Positions 42,321-51,315 of a stretch of DNA of 64,000 nucleotides are shown piece by piece (position 1 is the stretch's first letter; each line of letters starts with the position of its first letter). The stretch comes from Leisingera caerulea DSM 24564 (GTDB lineage Bacteria > Pseudomonadota > Alphaproteobacteria > Rhodobacterales > Rhodobacteraceae). Both the position numbers and the translations under genes were made by a program. The stretch lies in the NCBI RefSeq assembly GCF_000473325.1, contig NZ_KI421513.1, positions 2,489,217-2,553,216 on the forward strand, in the 5' to 3' direction. The notes below the pieces were generated by a model. The model worked only from the letters and a program-made list of their open reading frames with translations, was not told the DNA's origin and did no database searches.

Positions 42321-43337
42321 ATGCTGCCACAGCTTTCCTCTCTTGATGATTTCCGCGCCGCACTGGCCGACGCGCCGGCCCAGGATCAGGCCGCGCTGCA
42401 GGGGGCTGCCGCGCGCAACAGCCAGCTGACCAAACCGCCGGGCGCGCTGGGACGGCTGGAGGATCTGGCCGTCTGGTACGGCGGCTGGCGCGGCAGCGGC
42501 CGGCCCGAAATCTCCGCGCCGCAGGTGATTGTCTTTGCCGGAAATCACGGGGTGACGGCCCAGGGCGTTTCGGCCTTTCCGCCGGAGGTCACCGCACAGA
42601 TGGTGATCAATTTCGAACACGGCGGGGCCGCGATCAACCAGCTGGCCCGGCTGGCAGGCGCCCGCATGGATGTGCACGCGCTGGAGCTGGACCGGCCGAC
42701 CGCCGATTTCACCCAGGGCCCGGCGATGACCCAAGAAGACCTGCTGACCGCCCTGCAGGCAGGCTGGGATGCGGTGGATCCGAGCGCTGACCTGCTGGTG
42801 GTTGGCGAAATGGGCATTGGCAACACTACCCCGGCTGCGGCGCTGGCCTGTGCGCTGTTCGGCGGTGAGGCGGCGGACTGGACCGGGCGCGGCACCGGCG
42901 TGGATGACGCCGGTCTTGCCAGCAAAACCCGGGTGGTGGCCGAAGGCGTGGCGCTGCACAAAGACGCCATCCGGGACGGTCTGGATGCGATGGCCTGCCT
43001 CGGCGGGCGCGAGATTGCCGCCATGGCCGGCGCTATTGCCGCGGCCCGGGTGCTGCGCATCCCGGTGATCCTGGACGGCTTCATTTGCTGCGCCGCTGCC
43101 GCCTGCCTGCTGCAAACCGCAGACGGCGCGCTGGACCACGCGCTGGCAGGCCATCAAAGCGCTGAGGGCGCCCACCGGGCGCTGCTGGAAAAACTGGGCA
43201 AGCAGCCGCTGCTGTCGCTGGGCCTGCGGCTGGGCGAGGCCTCAGGTGCGGCGCTGGCGATCCAGGTGCTGAAAGGCGCGATTGCCTGCCACAGCGGCAT
43301 GGCGACTTTTGCCGAGGCGGGGGTCTCAGACGGCTGA
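42321..43337 (+). CDS. cobT: Nicotinate-nucleotide--dimethylbenzimidazole phosphoribosyltransferase
   Basis: CobT activates the lower ligand 5,6-dimethylbenzimidazole as alpha-ribazole phosphate, the substrate of CobS next door. Visible motifs are [45 protein letters not shown], and the catalytic Glu near the end ([13 protein letters not shown]). At 338 aa the length is normal. ATG 42321 has GAGG at a good distance; an in-frame ATG at 42303 is a weaker choice. Confidence 0.95.
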   Translation: MLPQLSSLDDFRAALADAPAQDQAALQGAAARNSQLTKPPGALGRLEDLAVWYGGWRGSGRPEISAPQVIVFAGNHGVTAQGVSAFPPEVTAQMVINFEHGGAAINQLARLAGARMDVHALELDRPTADFTQGPAMTQEDLLTALQAGWDAVDPSADLLVVGEMGIGNTTPAAALACALFGGEAADWTGRGTGVDDAGLASKTRVVAEGVALHKDAIRDGLDAMACLGGREIAAMAGAIAAARVLRIPVILDGFICCAAAACLLQTADGALDHALAGHQSAEGAHRALLEKLGKQPLLSLGLRLGEASGAALAIQVLKGAIACHSGMATFAEAGVSDG

Positions 43338-43361
43338 CCGCGTGACTGGCCCTGCAAAACC

Positions 43362-43388
43362 AAGCCCCGGCCTGCGCCGGGGCTTTTT
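43362..43388. terminator. Bidirectional terminator between cobT and the antiporter
   Basis: A 9-bp stem (AGCCCCGGC / GCCGGGGCT) with a CTGC loop has T on one side and A on the other. It lies between the converging ends of cobT and the Kef-type gene. Confidence 0.88.
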
Positions 43389-45277
43389 CATTCGGCGGCT
43401 TCGGAGGATTTCTTCCGCTTGCGCTCTGCCATCTCGAAAATCGCGCTTTCGATGGCTTTTTCCAGTTCCCGCGCCCGTTCGATATAGGCCGGGTTCTGGC
43501 TTGCGGGCACGCCCGGGATCCAGTGCTCGGCCAAGTCGCGAAGGTTCTGGCGGTCATGGCCATAGAAGGTCTGCGCCGCCTGCGCCGCCTCGTACTCGGT
43601 GAGGCCGACGTTCTCCAGCACGTAGCGGCCCGCCCGCACCGAGCTGTCGAACAGCTCGCGCACGATGTCGTCGGCGCCGGCCTTATACAGCTCATAGACG
43701 TGGTTGCGGTCCTTGGCGCGGGCGATGATATGCAGGTCCGGATAGGCGCGGCGCACATAGGACACCATCTTGACCACCCCTTCGGGGTCATCCAGGGCCA
43801 CCACGAACACCTTGGCCTTGGCGATGCCTGCCGCCTTCAGCAGTTCCGGGCGGGTCGGGTCGCCGAGGAAGCTTTTGACCCCGAAGCGGCGCATCAGCTG
43901 CACCGCTTCCATGTCATGGTCCAGCACCACCGTCTTGAAGCCGCTGGCCTGCACCAGCCGGTTGACGATTTGGCCGAAGCGGCCGATGCCCGCGATGATA
44001 ACGGGGCCTTCCTCGTCGATCTCGTCCGGCTCGTGCTCCTGGCGGGCCTCGCCCATGCGTTTGGACAGGAGGTCATAGAGGATAAACAGCAGCGGCGTGA
44101 TCAGCATCGACAGCGCAATCACCAAAAGCAGCTTTTCCGACAGCGCCGCCGGAATGACGTTGAGCTGGCGGGAGAACGCGAGCAGCACAAAGCCGAATTC
44201 ACCAGCCTGGGCCAGGCTGAGTGTAAACAGCCACAGCCCGCGGCGGCGCAGGCCAAAGGCCCGGCCAACGGCAAACAGGACCGCACCCTTGGCAAAGATC
44301 ACCAGCGCTGCCAGGCCGATCAGGTCGGCCGGGTCGGCCAGGAACTGGCGGTAGTCGATGCCTGCGCCGACGGTGATGAAAAACAGCCCCAGCAACAGCC
44401 CCTTGAAGGGGTTGAGGTCGCTTTCCAGCTCGTGCCGGAATTCCGTGTTGGCCAGCACCACCCCCGCCAGGAACGCGCCAAGCGCCGGCGACAGGCCGAC
44501 CAGCGTCATCAGGAAGGAGATGCCGACAACGATCATCAGCGCCAGCGCGGTGTACATCTCGCGCAGGTTGGAGGCGTGGATGAAGCGGAACAGCGGCCGG
44601 GTGAGGTAAATGCCTGCCAGGATGATAAAGGCGATGGCCGCGAGGGTCACAAGTGCCACGGCCCAGCCGGGCAGCCCGTCCACCAGCGACAGGGAACTGT
44701 GACCCGCGCCATGGTCGTCGCCTTCGAGGCTGATGGAGCCGTCGCTGGAGAACTGCGGGATCGCATATGAGCCGAGCAGCGGGAGGAAAGCCAGGATCGG
44801 GATCACCGCGATGTCCTGGGTCAGCAGCACCGAAAAAGCCGAGCGGCCGCCGCCGGTCCGCATCAGCCCCTTCTCCGACAGGGTCTGCAGCACGATCGCA
44901 GTGGAGGAGAGCGACAGCGCCAGGCCGATGGCAAGGCTGACATGCCAGGGCTGGCCCATGGCCATTGCCGCGCCCATCAGGGCCAGGGTGGACAGGGAGA
45001 CCTGCATGCCGCCCAAGCCCAGCAGCTTGTGCCGCATCGCCCACAGCGTGCGCGGCTCCAGTTCCAGCCCGATCAGGAACAGCATCATGACGACGCCGAA
45101 CTCGGCAAAATGGCGCAGGTCTTCGGTTTCGGTGCCGGTCAGGCCAAGCACCGGGCCAATGGCAATGCCCGCCGCCAGGTAGCCCAGCACAGAGCCGAGG
45201 CCGAGACGTGCGGCCAGAGGCACCGCGATGACAGCGGCCGCCAGATAAACGGTTGCCTGATAAAAAAACTCTTCCAT
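43388..45277 (-). CDS. CPA2 cation:proton antiporter (Kef type) with TrkA-N domain
   Basis: This 629-residue protein has about 12 membrane helices in the first 400 residues (LGYLAAGIAIGPVLG, FLIGLELEPRTLW and GVVLANTEFRHELESDL are family landmarks). A cytosolic NAD-binding TrkA-N domain begins at GPVIIAGIGRFGQIVNRLV. A charged C-terminal tail follows. KefB/KefC proteins are glutathione-gated potassium/proton antiporters; glutathione gating here is inferred only. ATG 45277 was chosen as the first codon before the membrane helices. Confidence 0.93.
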   Translation of the reverse strand: MEEFFYQATVYLAAAVIAVPLAARLGLGSVLGYLAAGIAIGPVLGLTGTETEDLRHFAEFGVVMMLFLIGLELEPRTLWAMRHKLLGLGGMQVSLSTLALMGAAMAMGQPWHVSLAIGLALSLSSTAIVLQTLSEKGLMRTGGGRSAFSVLLTQDIAVIPILAFLPLLGSYAIPQFSSDGSISLEGDDHGAGHSSLSLVDGLPGWAVALVTLAAIAFIILAGIYLTRPLFRFIHASNLREMYTALALMIVVGISFLMTLVGLSPALGAFLAGVVLANTEFRHELESDLNPFKGLLLGLFFITVGAGIDYRQFLADPADLIGLAALVIFAKGAVLFAVGRAFGLRRRGLWLFTLSLAQAGEFGFVLLAFSRQLNVIPAALSEKLLLVIALSMLITPLLFILYDLLSKRMGEARQEHEPDEIDEEGPVIIAGIGRFGQIVNRLVQASGFKTVVLDHDMEAVQLMRRFGVKSFLGDPTRPELLKAAGIAKAKVFVVALDDPEGVVKMVSYVRRAYPDLHIIARAKDRNHVYELYKAGADDIVRELFDSSVRAGRYVLENVGLTEYEAAQAAQTFYGHDRQNLRDLAEHWIPGVPASQNPAYIERARELEKAIESAIFEMAERKRKKSSEAAE

Positions 45278-45349
45278 ACAGAAGGTATCGCAAGCGCGCC
45301 GGTACCTTGGCAATGGCTTTGGCAGCTGCGGCGCGCGGTTAGGGCAATT

Positions 45350-45374
45350 CAGCGCCTGCCTGGGGCAGGCGCTG
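45350..45374 (-). terminator. Hairpin downstream of the PAS gene
   Basis: Perfect 11-bp arms (CAGCGCCTGCC / GGCAGGCGCTG) with a 3-base loop lie 5 bases after the PAS gene stop, on the minus strand. No T run follows, so termination is only probable. The 75-base gap to the antiporter start lies beyond it. Confidence 0.65.
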
Positions 45375-45379
45375 CGGAA

Positions 45380-46612
45380 TTATTGCTCGAACAGGCGGAT
45401 TTCTTCGCTGAGTTTGCCGATCCGGTCCAGCCGCCGCGATATCCGCTCCTGGAAACCGCCGAGCTGGTCGATGATATCGGCCAGGGTTTCACCGGAATCG
45501 GTCAGTCTTGCGCTTTCGATCTTGAGCAGCACCCGGGTCGAGCTGAGGCCGAGGAAATGCCGGTGCATGATCTGGCAGGCGCTGGTGATGCGGTCGGATT
45601 CCTGGTCGACCTCCTTCATGCCGTCCTGCGCGCGCTTGACCTGGTCCTTCACAAGGTCGCCGAGAATTTTGCGTTCGGCCTCCATGTCGACATTGCCAAG
45701 GTCGCGGCGCTCCTTTTGCAGCTGGTTGTCGCATTCGATCAGGATCCGCGCCATGCCTTCGACAAACAGGCTGTCGTTCACGGAGGATTTGATCTTGGCG
45801 AAGTTGCTGTTCTTGCCCATCACATGCGCGCCGAACCAGTCCGACATCTCACGCGACATGGAGCCGTAGTTCTGCGACAGCACCGTGACCGGGCCGCCCG
45901 ACGGCTCGATCCGCGAAGCCAGCACCCGCAGGTTATGCGGGATCGTGTGCATGGCGTCGAAATCGGCGATCAGCCCCTCGGTTTCCTCCACCAGGGTTTC
46001 GGCGTTGCGCAGCATGCCGGTCAGCTCCTGGATGCGGACGTGGGCCTGGTTTCCCAGGCCGGTGTCACGCGCGATCAGCTCCTGGCTCAGCGCGTGGGCG
46101 GCAAACTCGTGGTAGTTCTCGTAACCATGGCCGCCCAGCCAGTCGAGCAGGTACTGGGCGCTTTCCTCCGGCTTGACGCCTTGCTCATTCTCGCGTTTGA
46201 GCATCTGCGTATAGAAGGCGCGCACCTCATCGAACAGCTTGCTGCTGGGCTTGATCCGGGCGGAGAGATAGCCGTCCTCGCAGGGGACGACCACGGCAAA
46301 CACCCAATAGTACAGACCGTCCTTGGACTTGTTCTTGACATAGGCGCCCATGCATTCGCCGCGTTTGAGCGTGTCCCAGAACAGCGAAAACACGCCCTTG
46401 GGCATGTCCTGGTGGCGGATCACCTTGTGCGGCGCACCGATCAGTTCCTCCCAGGGGTAGGCACCGACGCGGCGGAACACGTAGTTGCCCGCCTGGATCA
46501 CACCGCGGCTGTCAGTCCTGGAAAAGAAAACTTCATTGAGGCCAAAGGGAGCCTCGCCGCTGCTTGGTCGCGTTTCAACACGGCGGTCAACAAAAGACAC
46601 GGCAATTTCCAC
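45380..46612 (-). CDS. Aer-like PAS-domain protein without transducer domain
   Basis: This 410-residue soluble protein has an N-terminal PAS domain like that of the aerotaxis sensor Aer (VFFSRTDSRGVIQAGNYVF, LIGAPHKVIRHQDMP, and DGLYYWVFAVVVP; about residues 28-125). The rest is long helical sequence, with no membrane helix, HAMP or MCP signalling hairpin and no kinase or GGDEF motif. PAS domains of this type can bind FAD or haem, but the ligand is not visible. It is monocistronic. The output of this sensor is unknown. Confidence 0.8.
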   Translation of the reverse strand: MEIAVSFVDRRVETRPSSGEAPFGLNEVFFSRTDSRGVIQAGNYVFRRVGAYPWEELIGAPHKVIRHQDMPKGVFSLFWDTLKRGECMGAYVKNKSKDGLYYWVFAVVVPCEDGYLSARIKPSSKLFDEVRAFYTQMLKRENEQGVKPEESAQYLLDWLGGHGYENYHEFAAHALSQELIARDTGLGNQAHVRIQELTGMLRNAETLVEETEGLIADFDAMHTIPHNLRVLASRIEPSGGPVTVLSQNYGSMSREMSDWFGAHVMGKNSNFAKIKSSVNDSLFVEGMARILIECDNQLQKERRDLGNVDMEAERKILGDLVKDQVKRAQDGMKEVDQESDRITSACQIMHRHFLGLSSTRVLLKIESARLTDSGETLADIIDQLGGFQERISRRLDRIGKLSEEIRLFEQ

Positions 46613-46666
46613 TTCTGATTACGGAATTCGTTGCCGTCTGTTTACGTTCAAATCCTTCCCGCTTGG

Positions 46667-47122
46667 TTAAGTCGGCAGCGGGGCATCGCGTTTTAATTGT
46701 GCCATTACGATCTGACTCTGGACTCTGGACACGCCGGGGTGCGGCAGCAGGATCTCGTGAATCAGGGCGTTCAGCGCCTGCAGGTCGGCGCAATAGACCC
46801 GCAGCAGGTAGTCGGCCTCGCCGGTCATTGTCCAAGCTGAGGTGATTTGCGGCTGGCTGGCCACCAGCCGGGCGAAACCCTTGGATTGTTCGGGGCCGTG
46901 GCTGCCCAGATGCACTTGCACGAATCCCTGTACTGCCAGCCCCAGCTTGGCCGGGTTCAGCCGCGCGGAATACCCCTCGATATAACCTTCCGCCTCCAGC
47001 CGCTGGCGCCGTCGCCCGGCCTGGCTGGGCGACAGGTTGAGCAGGTCGCCGAGCTGCTGCGCGGTCAGATGCGCGTCCTTCTGCAGTGCTGCGAGAAGTT
47101 TCGTGTCTGTCGGATCCAGCAT
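46667..47122 (-). CDS. Lrp/AsnC family transcriptional regulator
   Basis: This 151-residue protein has an N-terminal winged helix-turn-helix (LDPTDTKLLAALQKDAHLTA, LSPSQAGRRRQRLEAEGYI) and a C-terminal RAM ligand-binding domain (VQVHLGSHGPEQS ... TGEADYLLRVYCADLQAL). Lrp/AsnC proteins sense amino acids. Its divergence from hppD suggests that it controls tyrosine catabolism. ATG 47122 begins the standard MLDPTD start; a longer frame from 47170 is unlikely. Confidence 0.92.
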   Translation of the reverse strand: MLDPTDTKLLAALQKDAHLTAQQLGDLLNLSPSQAGRRRQRLEAEGYIEGYSARLNPAKLGLAVQGFVQVHLGSHGPEQSKGFARLVASQPQITSAWTMTGEADYLLRVYCADLQALNALIHEILLPHPGVSRVQSQIVMAQLKRDAPLPT

Positions 47123-47274
47123 GCGCAAAAACTCCTCATTTTCCCCACTTTCCGCGAAAACTCCGCGCAAATCAACCGGCGCGCGCGAAACTATGCGGAA
47201 ACCCTGTATCCGAAAAGCGGTATTCTTAGGACAAGATTTAATCCTGTCCCCACATCAGATGAAGGAGACGCGCG

Positions 47275-48375
47275 ATGGGCCCGTTCCCGCATAACGCCCC
47301 GAAATCCGAGATCACGCCTGAAAACCCCGCTGGCACCGATGGCTTTGAATTTGTTGAATTTGCCAGCCCGGAGCCGCAGGAGCTGCGCGACCTGTTCACC
47401 CAGATGGGCTATGAGCTGGTCGGCCGTCACAAGCAGAAGCCCGGCGTTGAGCTGTGGCAGCAGGGCGACATCACTTACATCCTGAACGCCGAGGCCGGCA
47501 GCTTTGCCGAGAAGTTCGTCGCAGAGCACGGCCCCTGCGCCCCGTCGATGGGCTGGCGCGTGGCGGATGCCCGGAAGGCGTTCGAGCATGCCGTTGCCAA
47601 GGGGGCCGAACCCTATGAAGATGATGACAAAACCATGGACGTGCCCGCGATCAAGGGCATTGGCGGCTCGCTGATCTATTTCATCGACCAGTATTACGAC
47701 ACCTCGCCCTATAACGAGGAATTCGAGTGGCTGAAGCAGTCCAAGCCGCGCGGCGTCGGCTTCTATTACCTCGATCACCTGACCCACAATGTCTACAAGG
47801 GCAACATGGACAAGTGGTTCAATTTCTACGGCGAGCTGTTCAACTTCAAGGAGATCCGCTTCTTTGACATCGAAGGCAAGTACACCGGCCTGCTCAGCCG
47901 CGCGCTGACCTCGCCCTGCGGCCGCATCCGGATCCCGATCAACGAGGACCGGGGCGAGACCGGGCAGATCGTCTCCTACCTGAAGAAGTACAAGGGCGAG
48001 GGCATCCAGCACATCGCCGTCGGCACCGAGAACATCTATGACTCGACCGATGAGATTTCGGAACGCGGCATCAAGTTCATGCCGGCCCCGCCGGAGACCT
48101 ATTACGATCTGAGCCACGACCGCGTGCAGGGCCACGAGGAGCCGCTGGACCGGATGAAGAAACACGGCATCCTGATCGACGGCGAGGGCGTGGTCGACGG
48201 CGGCGAAACCAAGATCCTGCTGCAGATCTTCTCCAAGACCGTGATCGGGCCGATCTTCTTCGAGTTTATCCAGCGCAAGGGTGACGACGGCTTTGGCGAG
48301 GGTAACTTCAAGGCGCTGTTTGAATCGATCGAGCGGGAGCAGATCGAAAACGGCGAAATCCAAGCCGCCGAGTAA
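47275..48375 (+). CDS. hppD: 4-hydroxyphenylpyruvate dioxygenase
   Basis: HppD converts 4-hydroxyphenylpyruvate to homogentisate in tyrosine and phenylalanine catabolism. The non-haem iron ligands are visible: His168 (YYLDHLTHNV), His246 (GIQHIAVG) and Glu330 (PIFFEFIQRKG). At 366 aa it is of the usual bacterial length. ATG 47275 has GAAGGAG about 8 bases upstream. The gap to the divergent lrp-type gene is 152 bases and carries A/T and CCGCG repeats. Homogentisate genes are not in the window. Confidence 0.97.
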   Translation: MGPFPHNAPKSEITPENPAGTDGFEFVEFASPEPQELRDLFTQMGYELVGRHKQKPGVELWQQGDITYILNAEAGSFAEKFVAEHGPCAPSMGWRVADARKAFEHAVAKGAEPYEDDDKTMDVPAIKGIGGSLIYFIDQYYDTSPYNEEFEWLKQSKPRGVGFYYLDHLTHNVYKGNMDKWFNFYGELFNFKEIRFFDIEGKYTGLLSRALTSPCGRIRIPINEDRGETGQIVSYLKKYKGEGIQHIAVGTENIYDSTDEISERGIKFMPAPPETYYDLSHDRVQGHEEPLDRMKKHGILIDGEGVVDGGETKILLQIFSKTVIGPIFFEFIQRKGDDGFGEGNFKALFESIEREQIENGEIQAAE

Positions 48376-48397
48376 CCGCAGCCAAACAAGTGCGATG

Positions 48398-48433
48398 GCC
48401 GGGTCCGCAGTGCGGGCCCGGCTTTTTTTTTAT
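48398..48433 (+). terminator. Intrinsic terminator after hppD
   Basis: An 11-bp stem (GCCGGGTCCGC / GCGGGCCCGGC, one G-T pair) with a 3-base loop is followed by a long T run. It starts 22 bases after the hppD stop. Confidence 0.93.
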
Positions 48434-48466
48434 GTCCGGTATCAAGAAAACAGGAGTAAATCAGCC

Positions 48467-48526
48467 CAGTCAGCCGGTGAGAAGATGGGCGATTGCCGCC
48501 GCGAACCAGTCACCCCCGGCTGACTG
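48467..48526. repeat. 11-bp inverted repeat flanking a 38-base spacer
   Basis: CAGTCAGCCGG (48467-48477) and CCGGCTGACTG (48516-48526) are perfect inverted copies separated by 38 bases. They lie in the convergent gap between hppD and the next minus-strand gene. It could be a stem-loop at the 3' end of the minus-strand mRNA or the remains of a small mobile element. Confidence 0.5.
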
Positions 48527-48576
48527 TCGGTCCTAGGAGGGGGGTAAGAGGGGGAGACGCCGTCCAGCCCGGGCCT

Positions 48577-51165
48577 TCAGCCGTTCGGTATCTTCAGGGT
48601 GCGGTTGCGCCCGCTTTTCTGGTACTGCAACTGGTTTTCGCCGATGGCGATCACCCGGCCGCCGTCGATGCGGTCTCCGACTTGCACCTTCTTGTAGCGG
48701 CCCGAGGGCAGCCGGACCAGCGCCCGGCGGTTGGATGCGGTGCCGTAGACTCCGATCAGGTTCAGCTTGCGCAGGTTGATGGCGTTGCTGACGGTGGCGC
48801 GGCGGGCGACCGACGCCGTGGTCGGTATGCGCGGCGCAGCGGCGGCGGCAGCGGCTGGCACGGCGGCTGCGGTCTGCACCTGGTTCTGGGCGTTGCGGCG
48901 GGCGCGGTCGACCAGGTTGGCGAAATTCGCGGGCCGCCCGCGGGGCACCACCGAGGCGGCAACCGCCAGGGCGGTGGCAGGCATCTGCTCTTCTTCCGCC
49001 GGTTTAAGGCTGGCCGGGCGCTGGCGCGGGCGCAGCGAAGCGAGCTCGGCGCGGCTGAGGCCGCCCAGCTGGGCGCGCTCGACCTGTTCCTCCAGGTCCG
49101 AGGGCCGTGCCTTGGGGCGCTTGCGCGACAGAACCTGGTTGCGGGCCACTTCCTCAGCCAGGGCTTCGGCGGCGGGGTCGCTGCGCTCCGGCGCGCGCGG
49201 CGGCACTTTACCGGGGCGGCCGAGGTAGACCATGATGCCATCGGGGTTGAGCGTGCCTTCGCGGCTAGCCGTCACCAGGCCGCGGTCGTTGAGTTCAAAT
49301 GCTTGCCCCGCCGCGGCAGGGGAGGTGATGGCTGCCGGCTGACCGTCTTGTGCAAAAGACTCCGCCTGCGGCAGAGCCACGGCATCCGCCGCGATGTCGG
49401 GCTGGTCAATGGAGGCGGTATAAAGCTCGTTAAGGCCCGGCGCAGCGGGGAAGCTTCCCAGATCAGGTGCAACAGGCCAGACCCCGGTTGCGGCGTAGCG
49501 CGCGGCCTGGGCCAGTTCGTCCAGCGGCTCTTCTAGCGCCGCCGCCGGGGCAGGCGCCTGCAAGCCGCCCTCCGTCTCGCCGCCCTCAGGGGCGTCCGTG
49601 ACCACTGCGGCGGTGTCAGCGCTCTCCACGGGCAGCTCCGCGCCATCTGCGGCGGCTTCGTCTGCGGCAGCGGGGATCAGTCCGGTGTCTTGCACGCCGG
49701 GGTCGGGCTGATCCGCCAGCACGCTTACCTGCGGCGCGATAGCTTGCGCACCCTCGTCCGTGCCGGGCTGCGGCGCTGCTGCCGGTGTTCCGGCCGGGCT
49801 GTCTTCGTCTTCCGGCAGGCCGCTGCCGGGGGCGGCTTCCGTGTCGGGGGAAAGGCTGCTGTCCTTAGCAGGCGTGTCCGAAAGAAAGCCACTTTCACCG
49901 AAAACCGCCCATACCGCGACGGTGGCCATGAACAGCAGCAGCAGGGCGGTCAGGATCACCCCAAGGTAGCGCGGTTTGCCTTTGGCGGCCGGTTTTCCGG
50001 CGGCCTCCTTGGGCGGTGGGGCCGGGGTTGCGGCAGCCTCACGCAGCGCCGCGGGGGCGGGCGGGATCTTCGGCTGCGGCGTGGTGGCTTCGGCCTGGTC
50101 CGCGGGCCTGGCCGCACCAGCGGCTTCCAGCGGTTTCGCCGCTGACGGGGCTGGGGCCGGCTGGGGCCCTTTGGCAAGCGGCGGCGGCACCTGTTCGGGC
50201 TGCGGCGCCTTTGCCGGACCCAAAACAGGCGGGGCAGAGGAATCTGCGGGCGCAGCCTTGCTGCGGATGCTGGAGAACCCGTTGCCCTCCTGCGCGGAGC
50301 CATCGGCTGCCGGTGCAGGCGGAAGGCTGACTGGCGTCTTTGCTTCTGCGGCCGTCGCCGGGGCGCCCTCAGTGGCTTCCTCTTCTGACGGTTCCGCTTC
50401 CGGTTTTGGTTCCTCCGCGGGCGCCTGTGGGTGCTCCGGGGTGTCCCTGCCGCCTGCCGGTTCAACGCTTTCAGCTTGCGGCGCAGGCGGCAGCTGCGCC
50501 GCGGGCTGTTCGGCGGCGGTGTCCTTGGGCGGCTCCGCAGTGTCCTCCGCCGGGGCGGGCGGGCTGTCTTCTTTATCGTCTTCCGCCGCCGGATCCGGCA
50601 TCTTAACCGGGCCAATAACCTCTACTGCGGCGCTGTCGGGCTCCACCTCGGTGCCGCGGATCGCGCGGGCAGTGCCAAAGAATGGCTCACCCTGAAACCC
50701 GCTGTCTTCGGGCGCCGCGACGAAGCTGGCAGGGCCAAAGCCATGCTCCACCGCAAAGGTCTCTGCCTCATCCAGCGTTTCCAGCGCCACGGCGGCGATA
50801 TGGGTCAGGCCGCCGTCAGCACTGATATCAAAGGCCAGCTCGTCCACCTCATAGGGGGTCGCGCCTTCCAGCGCGGCCCTGGCGGCAGCAATCCTCTCCT
50901 CCGCAGGCAGTTCGCCGGTCTCCACCGTCAGATAACGGATCTGGTCATTGGGCAGGATCAGCTTGCTGAACACGCCGCCCGGTGCCAGCCGCAGCGCATC
51001 GGCGCGCATGTCCGCCAGCGCAGCGGGCAGATCCTCAGCGCTGAACGGGGTGCTGCCCACGCTCCGCCAGCCGTCGCCGGCGCGATAAAGAAGCGCAATA
51101 CCATCAGCGGAAAGCGAAAGAGCAAAAGCCGGTTTCATGCCTTGGGTCAAACCATCCAAATCCAT
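48577..51165 (-). CDS. Bitopic protein resembling a GspL/PilM plus GspC/PilP fusion
   Basis: This protein of about 862 residues has four parts. Residues 10-165 (FALSLSADGIALLYRAGDG, KLILPNDQIRYLTVETGELP, GATPYEVDELAFD) recall the actin-like cytoplasmic domain of GspL/PilM. A Pro/Ala/Glu-rich linker follows. One membrane helix lies at about 399-423 (GVILTALLLLFMATVAVWAVF). After another long Pro/Ala-rich stretch, the last 75 residues (LNLIGVYGTASNRRALVRLP, VQVGDRIDGGRVIAIG) resemble the periplasmic homology domain of GspC/PilP. No other secretion gene is nearby. The function is unknown; fold assignments are by eye. Confidence 0.7.
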   Translation of the reverse strand: MDLDGLTQGMKPAFALSLSADGIALLYRAGDGWRSVGSTPFSAEDLPAALADMRADALRLAPGGVFSKLILPNDQIRYLTVETGELPAEERIAAARAALEGATPYEVDELAFDISADGGLTHIAAVALETLDEAETFAVEHGFGPASFVAAPEDSGFQGEPFFGTARAIRGTEVEPDSAAVEVIGPVKMPDPAAEDDKEDSPPAPAEDTAEPPKDTAAEQPAAQLPPAPQAESVEPAGGRDTPEHPQAPAEEPKPEAEPSEEEATEGAPATAAEAKTPVSLPPAPAADGSAQEGNGFSSIRSKAAPADSSAPPVLGPAKAPQPEQVPPPLAKGPQPAPAPSAAKPLEAAGAARPADQAEATTPQPKIPPAPAALREAAATPAPPPKEAAGKPAAKGKPRYLGVILTALLLLFMATVAVWAVFGESGFLSDTPAKDSSLSPDTEAAPGSGLPEDEDSPAGTPAAAPQPGTDEGAQAIAPQVSVLADQPDPGVQDTGLIPAAADEAAADGAELPVESADTAAVVTDAPEGGETEGGLQAPAPAAALEEPLDELAQAARYAATGVWPVAPDLGSFPAAPGLNELYTASIDQPDIAADAVALPQAESFAQDGQPAAITSPAAAGQAFELNDRGLVTASREGTLNPDGIMVYLGRPGKVPPRAPERSDPAAEALAEEVARNQVLSRKRPKARPSDLEEQVERAQLGGLSRAELASLRPRQRPASLKPAEEEQMPATALAVAASVVPRGRPANFANLVDRARRNAQNQVQTAAAVPAAAAAAAPRIPTTASVARRATVSNAINLRKLNLIGVYGTASNRRALVRLPSGRYKKVQVGDRIDGGRVIAIGENQLQYQKSGRNRTLKIPNG

Positions 51166-51315
51166 ACTGCCCGGGGCCGCCTGCCGCGCCCGGTGTTTTG
51201 CCGCGGACCTTAAAGCAGGAGTCTGCCGAGTTAAAGGAAAAGACTTCCGGCGGGGCTTGCGGGCGGCTGTCCGCCACCCCCATCTAGTGGTCATTCAACA
51301 AAGGAGCTTTTGAGG

